From Rhizobium sp. RU33A (GTDB taxonomy: Bacteria > Pseudomonadota > Alphaproteobacteria > Rhizobiales > Rhizobiaceae), in assembly GCF_900156055.1 (NCBI RefSeq), contig NZ_FTMQ01000005.1, positions 248,001-312,000 on the forward strand: DNA of 64,000 nucleotides. The letters are read 5' to 3'. Numbering within the stretch: the first letter of the stretch is position 1; each line of letters begins with the position of its first letter. Shown here in pieces: positions 56,991 to 64,000 of this stretch. Below the pieces are notes generated by a model, which did no database searches, was not told the DNA's origin, and saw nothing but the letters and a program-made list of their open reading frames with translations. Position numbers and translations under genes: made by a program.

Positions 56991-58571
56991 ATGAGCCTTT
57001 ATGGTACCATGAGGACTGGTGTTTCGGGCATGTCTGCTCAGGCCAACAGGCTCAGCACAGTCGGTGAAAACATCGCCAATGCATCCACGACGGGCTACAA
57101 GAAGGCCTCGGTTCAGTTTTCCTCCATGATCCTGCCAACCACCAATGGCTCCTATAATTCTGGCGGCGTTCAGACAAACGTTCGCTACGCGATTTCAAGC
57201 CAGGGGACCTTTAGCTACACCACGTCGTCAACCGATCTGGCGATCAACGGCCGGGGCTTTTTCGTTGTCGAGGGCTCAGATGGCACCGAATATCTAACCC
57301 GTGCCGGGAGCTTCGTCCCGTTAGACGACGGGACACTCAAAAATGCCGCAGGCTTTACGCTCATGGGCTATGAGTATTCCTCGACCGCCGATCCAACGAT
57401 CGTCGTAAACGGCTTTGATGGCCTGACCCAGATCAATCTCTCCTCAACTTCTATAAGTGCCGCGCCTTCGTTAACCGGCGACCTGGATGTAAACTTGCCG
57501 GCGTCGGCGGAAATTGGATACAGCAAAACGACATCCCTCGCTGCCTATGACAGCCAAGGTGCACCGCGGCTTCTCGATTATGTCTATGTGAAGACCGCAG
57601 AGAACACCTGGGAACTAGACGTCCAGTTCAATGGCGTCTCGATCACCAGCCCTTCTTTTGCTCCAACCTCTGTCATCGATATCGCCGGTAACCTCGATAT
57701 GTCTGCGGCGGTGGGCTCTACGGTGACAGGGAGCTATTCTCTCGTGGATACCGACGGCGTTGTCCGACCGTTCAGCGTGATCTACACCCGCGCCGCGTCC
57801 GGCTGGGACCTGGAATTCGATCATGCGGGCAGCATATTCGCCACTGATTATATTGATGATAGTGAGTTCGATGGTGCAGGCAACTACATCGACCCCCTTC
57901 CGGAAGTCATACCCCCGATAAACATCGAAACTTGGTCGACCGGCACGATCAACATGTATTTCTCAGGCCTGACATCAGTCGCTGCCCCCTTCTCCTTGAC
58001 TGCCGCCATTAATGGAAATGTGGCCACTGCGGGGTCTCCAATTGAATTGACATTCGACAGCAATGGTCAGCTGACCAGTCCATCGGAAATAGAAACAGAG
58101 GCCGTGACTGTCGCAGGGGCCGTTTTGAACGGCCTTACCCTCGACATCAGTGGCTCGACCCAGCTAGCGTCAGACTTCGCAGTCACCAATGGACGCGTTG
58201 ACGGCAACCCCTCCAGCCAGGTGGTCGGTTACGAGATCAACGAAAAGGGGATTGTCTTCCTGCAATATTCAAACGGCGATTTAGAGCCCAGATACCGACT
58301 GGCGATTGCAGATGTTCAAAGCCCAGACAACCTGAACCCCGTCTCCGGAAACGCATATTCGCAGAGCAACTCATCAGGGGTTATCGTCATGGGCTACGCC
58401 GGCAGCAGCGGCAATGGAAATGTCCTGTCAGGTGCGCTGGAGGATTCCAATGTCGACGTCGCTGAAGAGCTCACGGCAATGATTGAGGCGCAACGAAACT
58501 ACACGGCGAATTCGAAGGTCTTTCAGACCGGCTCCGAGCTGATGGAAGTGCTGGTCAACCTCAAGCGTTGA
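56991..58571 (+). CDS. flgE: Flagellar hook protein FlgE (orphan copy)
   Basis: This 526-residue protein has the rod/hook N-terminal motif (LSTVGENIANASTTGYKKAS), the FlgE/F/G core with INGRGFFVVEGSDGTEYLTR split over residues 84-103, and the C-terminal heptad region (ELTAMIEAQRNYTANSKVFQ). These ends form the coiled-coil that polymerises the hook, while the middle is variable and surface-exposed. No other flagellar gene is nearby, so it is not part of a normal flagellar operon. It may be a moved paralogue, or supply an alternative hook subunit. Confidence 0.92.
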   Translation: MSLYGTMRTGVSGMSAQANRLSTVGENIANASTTGYKKASVQFSSMILPTTNGSYNSGGVQTNVRYAISSQGTFSYTTSSTDLAINGRGFFVVEGSDGTEYLTRAGSFVPLDDGTLKNAAGFTLMGYEYSSTADPTIVVNGFDGLTQINLSSTSISAAPSLTGDLDVNLPASAEIGYSKTTSLAAYDSQGAPRLLDYVYVKTAENTWELDVQFNGVSITSPSFAPTSVIDIAGNLDMSAAVGSTVTGSYSLVDTDGVVRPFSVIYTRAASGWDLEFDHAGSIFATDYIDDSEFDGAGNYIDPLPEVIPPINIETWSTGTINMYFSGLTSVAAPFSLTAAINGNVATAGSPIELTFDSNGQLTSPSEIETEAVTVAGAVLNGLTLDISGSTQLASDFAVTNGRVDGNPSSQVVGYEINEKGIVFLQYSNGDLEPRYRLAIADVQSPDNLNPVSGNAYSQSNSSGVIVMGYAGSSGNGNVLSGALEDSNVDVAEELTAMIEAQRNYTANSKVFQTGSELMEVLVNLKR

Positions 58572-58797
58572 CGCGCGATTTCTAGCGTGCTGATCGGAAC
58601 GATGGCCCGACTTCGGAGAGAATGAACTGAGCTCAGTCCAGCCTTCCCTAAATGGCAACAGCGCACTCGATCAAACGTGGCCAGACCAAATGCCACAAGG
58701 CAGATGGAAACACGGCAACACTTACATTTCCACCAAGAGATCTTCTTGTTATTTCCCGTGTGTAACTTTGACCAAACACGTGGGAAACGGGGCATAA

Positions 58798-59535
58798 ATG
58801 CTTCCAGAAATCAGGCTCGATGGTAACCTTGATGTGGCAGCTCTCTCCCCACTCTTCAGGGGAATGCTGCTCGCTTTGTCCTATGCAGAGACCCATGACG
58901 GCATTGGCTTGACACCAGCGGGCGCCATGAACCGCAAGTTTGTGCATTGGGCCGCAGTCAGTTTCCAGTGGCCAGGCTTTGGCGATGCAGACCTCTACAG
59001 CGTGAACAAGGTTTTGGACCAAAGTGACATGCCGCCTCTGTGGCCAGTACGCGACCTGTTGCAACGCCTGAAATTTCTTCTCCGGGACAAGAAACGTCTT
59101 CTAGCAAGCAAACGCGGCCTTGAGTTTCTGGCTAATCCTCGGCCGTACTTCAATTTTATCGCTGCGCAGTATCTCTATTTTCACGTGGACGAGGGCGAAG
59201 AGGCGAGGGAGGTGCAAGAGCGGATGCCTTTGTGGAAACCACTTCTGGAACGGCTTGAAATCGAGGCAGATCATGGTTGTTCACCAAACGAACTCCTGCG
59301 AGCTCTCAATCCCGATCTCGCTCACATGTCAGACGTCGAGATCTTTCTGAAAGCCTGGTCTTTGAAGATGGACCTGAAATACGGCTACCTGCGACGCTTG
59401 TGCTGGCTCGGGCTGCTGTATGAACAGCGTGAAGACCGCGATTCCATCCAGGACGGCGTCTACCACAAGACGCCGTTGTGGTCGGCCTGCCTGAATTCAC
59501 AGCAAGGTGTCCAGCCAGGTGTTTTACTGCAATGA
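58798..59535 (+). CDS. Hypothetical protein, 245 residues
   Basis: This soluble-looking protein starts after a G-rich ribosome site (GGGAAACGGGG). I do not recognise a confident family. The N-terminal part (IGLTPAGAMNRKFVHWAA, LYSVNKVLDQSDMPPLWPVR) resembles, from memory, a segment seen in plasmid pRiA4b ORF-3-related proteins: a TP-G-MNR-FV run followed by L-NKVL. It has a high charge content and no membrane span. It is convergent with the DUF736 gene across a strong hairpin. Confidence 0.7.
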   Translation: MLPEIRLDGNLDVAALSPLFRGMLLALSYAETHDGIGLTPAGAMNRKFVHWAAVSFQWPGFGDADLYSVNKVLDQSDMPPLWPVRDLLQRLKFLLRDKKRLLASKRGLEFLANPRPYFNFIAAQYLYFHVDEGEEAREVQERMPLWKPLLERLEIEADHGCSPNELLRALNPDLAHMSDVEIFLKAWSLKMDLKYGYLRRLCWLGLLYEQREDRDSIQDGVYHKTPLWSACLNSQQGVQPGVLLQ

Positions 59536-59558
59536 CTTGACGATCGTTTGGCTGGAAA

Positions 59559-59583
59559 GAGGCTCCGCCGATTGCGGAGCCTC
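59559..59583 (-). terminator. Rho-independent terminator between converging genes
   Basis: GAGGCTCCGC and GCGGAGCCTC form a perfect 10-bp stem with a 5-base loop. In the minus direction it is followed by TTTCC, so it best terminates the DUF736 transcript; it may act for the plus-strand gene too. Confidence 0.75.
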
Positions 59584-59593
59584 GGGATCCGCG

Positions 59594-59905
59594 TCAGTCC
59601 CTGGCCGCTCGTGACCAGATGAGCTGGTAGCCTTCCTCGCCGTCGACCTCAGTCAGCGTGGCATAGATCGGGGCAGGGAAGCTTGGATCGTCCAGCTTGA
59701 CCGAGAGGTAGTCGCGGTCCGTCTCGGTGGAGCGCTTCTGCCATGCCGCGCCGAGCTCAACGCTTCCAGCATAGACGCGGTACTGCGGGCCCTTGTCGGA
59801 GGGGTTTTCGACCCGGGCGAAGCGCGCCTTGACGTTGAGGGCGAGTGTGCGGATCGAGCCAGTAAAGCCGTTCTCGTTTGCAGTGAAAGTGCCGATGGTT
59901 GCCAT
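59594..59905 (-). CDS. DUF736 family protein
   Basis: This 103-residue protein begins [20 protein letters not shown] and matches the DUF736 family, small proteins very common on rhizobial and sphingomonad plasmids close to tra genes. Its function is unknown. The ATG at 59905 is chosen because AAGGA lies nine bases before it; an ATG three codons earlier would have no spacer. It ends just before a terminator hairpin. Confidence 0.88.
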   Translation of the reverse strand: MATIGTFTANENGFTGSIRTLALNVKARFARVENPSDKGPQYRVYAGSVELGAAWQKRSTETDRDYLSVKLDDPSFPAPIYATLTEVDGEEGYQLIWSRAARD

Positions 59906-60059
59906 TGTACTCATTCCTTCTTTTCGTATTCGGGCCACGCCCATCGCGGCCTCGATGGCTGTCACAAAGAACGGAGACGATCGGACCGCACCTGATTAAG
60001 GCCGCAATACAATGGAGGGCGGCAAGGTGCAGATTTGTTGGAGGGCGAGGAGGACCTTC

Positions 60060-60095
60060 AAGCTTACCCGCTCGCCCAAGCGAGTGGGTAAGCTT
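60060..60095. repeat. Strong 16-bp stem-loop upstream of the DUF736 gene
   Basis: AAGCTTACCCGCTCGC (60060-60075) pairs with GCGAGTGGGTAAGCTT (60080-60095) through one G-T mismatch, with a CCAA loop. There is no T tract on either side, so it is not a simple terminator. It lies 155 bases upstream of the DUF736 start, in a region with no supported gene. Confidence 0.7.
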
Positions 60096-61384
60096 TGGCT
60101 CCGGGGCAAGAAATCTGCGACTGCCGTTGCGGTAAGGCGATCGAGGCGCAGCCGATCTCCGCTCAGACATGCCTCATCGAGCCGCAATGGGCGGTCGGAA
60201 ACCATCAAATGAAAGGGATGACGACAGCGCCATTTGGCCTTCCGTTCCCGCAAAGCGTAGGCGATATACTTGGTCAATCGCACTTGCACCGCGGCTGAAA
60301 CTTGTAACGGCTGGGGAAACGAACCTGTAGCAGAACATTGCCCACTTGCCCCAGACACGCCTTGCAATAACGTTGAGATCGCGAATCGCTGCTTGGAGGA
60401 CCAATGCGTCAGACAAAACCGTTTATCATTGAGCGCAAACCATCCCGCAAACCAAAACCCGACGCACAAAAATCTTCAATTTGGGGACGGCTGGACGCCG
60501 ATATCTCAAGAGGTATCAAAGACGAGCGTGACGGAAATCAGGTGGCCGCACATGTCGATGACGACAAGTCCTGACTGCCCGCTTGAAAGGCTTTCGCCAA
60601 CTCCACCTCGTTGAAACGGACGGACCTTGTGGCGGGTTGGGCGATGACCGGGGGCGATAATGTCGCCGATATGTAGCACTCGGCGCCAGTTGGAAACGAC
60701 ATGGCCTGTAGCGCAGCTGCTCAAAAGCATATGATATCGGGGCCACACAGGTCTCAGACCTCGACAAAAGTCGCGGCGGACTGATGAGGGAAGAGTATTC
60801 TTGTCCAGGACGCCATAGATCTGGATTAGCTATTCATATGGCCGACCAATGGCTCTGATGCGAGAGGCAGCTGCTTCTATCCGTTCACAAGCTGCCGGAA
60901 AACCAAACTGTTGGCCCTGCGAAAAATGCCTGATGGCTCAGAGCTTATTCTCCCGTTTAAAGATACAAAGCGCTCAAGGGGCGCCATGAACCCACCGGAT
61001 CCAAACGATCAGTGAAGCAGTGAGGCCTTCGCCATTTGACTTTTTTACTTTACTAAATTTACCCGGAGTGATGTTGGAGCAAATGAGTGAGACTGGATTC
61101 ATGGATCATGGGAATGGGCGCCTCCGTCGGCGATGTACATTAAGCGGGGCCGTCCCAAGCGCGACAGGAACAGCTAGTTGGTCAACGGAAATAGAATGGT
61201 CATCATGGGTTCAACCACCCTTCAACGATAACTAGATATTTGACGTCAGAGACAGCATTTTTGGCTGCTGGGGTCATTCAATGAGACGGCCCAGAGTCCG
61301 TGCTACCTCCGGCACCATGTGTTGAAGGGTATTGGCATGATGGAAGAAGTGTTTGTTAACGTGCTTAAGCCTAACGAGAGATAG
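60096..61384. other. Long stretch without a supported gene
   Basis: Almost 1.3 kb holds only short frames on both strands. The longest, minus 59996-60469, overlaps the stem-loop and has no recognisable domain. This is a candidate for a replication-, partition- or RNA-related region, or decayed DNA, but nothing in it lets me choose. Confidence 0.4.
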
Positions 61385-61636
61385 ATGACGTCGGATCAGA
61401 TCCCCCAATTTGTAGCCGAAATCTTGGCAACCGGTTGTCCGATATATGCAGTTAACCGTTCAATCTACGTAATCGCAGAATTCGCGGTCCCTGAGGAATT
61501 GAGCGAAAGCGTCAGTAATGAGGTCAACGCGATCTGCGAACGATATGGCAACCGAAGTCATCTTCAGCTTGAGATCGCCGCTTATCTCTACAGCATAGAC
61601 CATGCAAGCGAAGAAACTTCCGAGATCCTCGACTAA
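61385..61636 (+). CDS. Small hypothetical protein
   Basis: This 83-residue acidic protein follows GAGAG with normal spacing. It reads MTSDQIPQFVAEILATGCPI and then a regular soluble sequence rich in Glu and Ser. I recognise no family. It stands alone in a gene-poor stretch and could be real or spurious. Confidence 0.4.
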   Translation: MTSDQIPQFVAEILATGCPIYAVNRSIYVIAEFAVPEELSESVSNEVNAICERYGNRSHLQLEIAAYLYSIDHASEETSEILD

Positions 61637-61923
61637 AATCTGGGATTTGGCGCTTCCGACTCCGACGCAAGTTTCACGCGCACCGAAGTATGCGGCACAG
61701 CAATTGATTGGCCTCCTCGGCCATACCTTCCTGCATGGATTGCGCTGGCATCGTGGACCAAGCTTGCTTTGACGATGCCATCTTCGCCAGCCAGTATGGA
61801 TTACGCGAGCTCGATCCACTTCAGGCTTAGGTGCTGCCAGCACTTATCTTCAATCTCGTTCTCCGAGCCTCGTTCAAATTCCTCGGCCATGCGATCCTAA
61901 GACCTTCATTGCTACACGGGTCT

Positions 61924-62462
61924 TCATGAGGCTGGCGGCAAGTAGGACCTTCCGTTCTTTAGAATTGCCCAGGCGATGCGAGCCATCTTGTTCGTTAACG
62001 CTAACATCGCCAGCATCGATGGCTTTCTGTGCAGAATGCTGGCCCTCAGGCGCTTGGATGCATTTTCCCACACCGCCCCCAGGATACGACGGCCCTGACA
62101 ACCATGATCAGCAGACGCCTGAGCGTCCGTTCGCCCATTTTGGATATTCTTCCGAAGTGCTGTTTTCCTCCGGTGGATCGCTCAAGCGGGGTCAAGCCAA
62201 CCCATGCCGAGAAGTCATGTTTCTCGCGGAAGGTCGCCGGATCTGGAGCACGGGCCGCGATTGCTGCCTTTGTCACCGGGCCAATCTTGGGCACTGAAGT
62301 CAACCGACGCGCATCAAGATCGTCACGCACCCGCTTTTGGATTTCCTTGTCGAACTCTACTAGCTGCGCTTCACGATGAGAGATGCCGCCACAACGAACG
62401 CAGCATGCCTTGTGCAGCGGGCGGCAGATCATCATTACCCTCAGCTTATCCAACTGCATCAT
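61924..62462 (-). pseudogene. IS110-family transposase remnant (truncated and frameshifted)
   Basis: The minus strand encodes the C-terminal transposase_20 part of an IS110-type transposase: LTSVPKIGPVTKAAIAARAP, then FSAWVGLTPLERSTGGKQHF and GRISKMGERTLRRLLIM. The frame breaks near 62055-62075, after which the expected tail continues in another frame (ALTNKMARIAWAILKNGRSY) to a stop at 61924. The N-terminal DEDD domain is missing. The element is therefore inactive, a scar of past insertion. Confidence 0.82.
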
Positions 62463-62806
62463 GCCGGCTTTACATCGTAGGGATCACGAGCTTCTGTGCA
62501 AGTTAGCCATGTATAGATCCGCCGGCGTCAGTAATGAAGGTATTTGAGCCGGTAATTGTTGTGCTGTATTACGAGTGTGCTTAGGTCGCATTGCTGCACC
62601 AACTGGCGGGCGCGAACGACATTGATAATGAGTTAATCTGAGGTCGCCAAGCCAAACCGATCAAATTTCATGACCGAGCTGGCAACGTAAAGATTCATTC
62701 TTAACTTTCTTTTATTTCGCAATACTAAGGACAATCTGCAATAATCTGCATAAAGATTTCCTCACTCAAGGTTACTGGTATCGCTTCACAAGGGGTTAGA
62801 TATCCG
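62463..62806. other. Intergenic stretch before the LuxR-type gene
   Basis: These A/T-rich bases separate the transposase remnant from the LuxR-type gene and should contain its promoter. No gene is supported, and I found no clear lux-box-like inverted repeat. Confidence 0.45.
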
Positions 62807-63916
62807 ATGCAAAAAAACAATGATTCCGATATTTCAGACCGCGTCTATGAAGCTGCTGCGATCCCGGAGCTTTGGCCGGAAGTTTGCGACCGGATTAGCC
62901 GAGAGATTGGCGCCTACTCGACGGCTGTGATCACACTGGCACCAGGCGCGCCGCTTCGCTGGACTTCCAGTGCGTGCATCGCCGAACACATGGAGACATA
63001 CGAGAAAAGCGGCCTTGCAGACAGATCGGAGCGCCCCAAAAGAGGCTTAGAAAAGGCACCAAATTTTTTCCTGCGCGATGTTGACCTTTTTACGACAAAA
63101 GAGTTGACGACCGAGCTGGTGCGCCGAGAGCTGCTCGAACCAATAGGACTTGCTTGGGAGATGGGCGCTGCATTCATGGAGCCCTCGGGATCCCTGTTTA
63201 TCTTCAGCCAACTCATGAAAACAGAGTGTGGTCCCTTCTCTGAAAAGGCTGTGGCCCGCATGAACCAGCTAAAGCCGGACCTGGCACGGGCTGCATTTCT
63301 GGCCACTCGTCTCGGCTTGAGAGAAGCACAATCGATCGCCCAGAGCTTAAGCCTGGTCGGCCTCGCAAGCGCTGTCATCGGCGACGATGGTTCTGTCGTT
63401 GCGACCAACGAAGAATTCGAGGCGCTTGCACCGCAGGTCAGCACAGGCGCAAACGATCGCCTGATAATCAACAACCCAAATGCCCAGGCACTTTATGCCT
63501 CAGCGCTAGCGCAGATCAAAATTGGTTTTGCAGCACCGGTGCAATCTATTCCAGTAGTTTCACGAGATGATCTTAAGCGCCTCATCGTGCACTTGATGCC
63601 CATCCGCCGGGCGGCAAGAGATGTCTTCCAAAGATCATGCGCTCTGGCTGTTATCACTCCAGTTGGAGAGACAGGCTCGACCGATATGCGCGTTATCTGC
63701 GGCCTATTCGATTTGACCAAAACGGAAGCAATTGTAGCGCAGAAAATCGCCTCAGGGCTCTCCATCGAGGAAGTCGCGATTGTTATGCGTATATCTCGCG
63801 AAACGGTGCGCTCTCACTTAAAGTCCGTATTTCACAAGACAGGCGCGAAGCGCCAAGTTCAGTTGGTACGTCTTTTGGTCGGCCTGCGGTCGGTCGGAGA
63901 ACACGTAACGCGATGA
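62807..63916 (+). CDS. LuxR-family (helix-turn-helix) transcriptional regulator
   Basis: This 369-residue protein ends with a clear LuxR/GerE helix-turn-helix (LTKTEAIVAQKIASGLSIEE then VAIVMRISRETVRSHLKSVF). The first 300 residues are not an autoinducer-binding domain of the TraR type; they resemble a PAS-like sensory region, with GLASAVIGDDGSVVATNEEF as the most recognisable part. It is probably a one-component regulator with an unknown signal. Target genes are not evident from the window because it stands alone before the edge. Confidence 0.88.
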   Translation: MQKNNDSDISDRVYEAAAIPELWPEVCDRISREIGAYSTAVITLAPGAPLRWTSSACIAEHMETYEKSGLADRSERPKRGLEKAPNFFLRDVDLFTTKELTTELVRRELLEPIGLAWEMGAAFMEPSGSLFIFSQLMKTECGPFSEKAVARMNQLKPDLARAAFLATRLGLREAQSIAQSLSLVGLASAVIGDDGSVVATNEEFEALAPQVSTGANDRLIINNPNAQALYASALAQIKIGFAAPVQSIPVVSRDDLKRLIVHLMPIRRAARDVFQRSCALAVITPVGETGSTDMRVICGLFDLTKTEAIVAQKIASGLSIEEVAIVMRISRETVRSHLKSVFHKTGAKRQVQLVRLLVGLRSVGEHVTR

Positions 63917-64000
63917 ACCAATGCTGCCATGGGGCCTGAGTTCTTTATCTTGAAAGAGAGTTACGCTGGTTCGGTCTTTCCATAAAACCGATTTCCATCC

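Noticed and set aside
59996..60469. 157-codon minus-strand open frame
   Set aside because: It runs through a strong stem-loop, has no clear ribosome site and no recognisable family.
62807..63916. LuxR-type gene as a TraR-like quorum-sensing activator of the tra genes
   Set aside because: The N-terminal domain is not of the autoinducer-binding type, the protein is longer than TraR, and no tra box was seen near the tra genes.

Overview
The window looks like part of a conjugative plasmid or megaplasmid of a Rhizobiaceae alphaproteobacterium (Rhizobium/Agrobacterium group). The main evidence is a Ti/pSym-type DNA-processing region (traB-traF-traA facing away from traC-traD-traG, with an oriT between them), a DUF736 gene and a WGR-domain gene of the kind often found beside such tra genes, and a dense set of ABC-transporter catabolic operons, each with its own regulator. 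No replication genes, mating-pore (trb) genes, rRNA, tRNA or CRISPR array are visible.

Layout. 1-560: 5' part of an ornithine cyclodeaminase-family gene running off the edge. 753-6927: AraC regulator divergent from a polyol uptake operon (binding protein, two permeases, xylitol-dehydrogenase-like enzyme, ATPase). 7429-20941: a large catabolic locus with two GntR/FadR regulators. One arm is minus (GlcG-like, M20 hydrolase, aspartate-dehydrogenase-like). The plus arm has a phosphotriesterase-like hydrolase, then an amino-acid-type ABC transporter interleaved with a DHDPS-family lyase, a 965-residue HcnA-HcnB-HcnC-type fusion, a hydantoinase-family amidohydrolase and a DUF3830 protein. The same 14-bp palindrome-containing site lies upstream of both plus-strand transcription units, so the locus is probably one regulon for an unidentified nitrogenous compound. 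21372-30684: a LysR gene divergent from an eight-gene minus-strand operon with a BMP-type ABC transporter, biuret hydrolase, a second isochorismatase-fold hydrolase, a cupin and allophanate hydrolase. This is a biuret, possibly triuret, nitrogen-scavenging pathway.

30685-39240 is patchier: a LacI-family remnant, a hipBA toxin-antitoxin module with an operator-like palindrome, a 23-bp repeat cluster, a DUF4143 ATPase, a subtilisin-type autotransporter and a VanZ-like protein. 39464-45889 is a minus-strand PotABCD-like transporter followed by a TauD/TfdA dioxygenase, an RraA-like protein and a nitrilase-superfamily amidase. 46591-55544 carries small unknown genes and the conjugation region. 55843-63916 is a low-density accessory stretch with a WGR protein, an orphan flagellar hook protein, unknown proteins, DUF736, a frameshifted IS110 remnant and a LuxR-type regulator.

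The catabolic parts share one logic: a divergent regulator, a high-affinity importer, and hydrolases or oxidoreductases that release carbon or ammonium. The strongest candidates for undescribed biology are the GntR-controlled 7.4-20.9 kb locus, the two-hydrolase biuret/triuret operon, the dioxygenase-RraA-amidase operon, and a perfect 32-bp palindrome in the traC promoter region.
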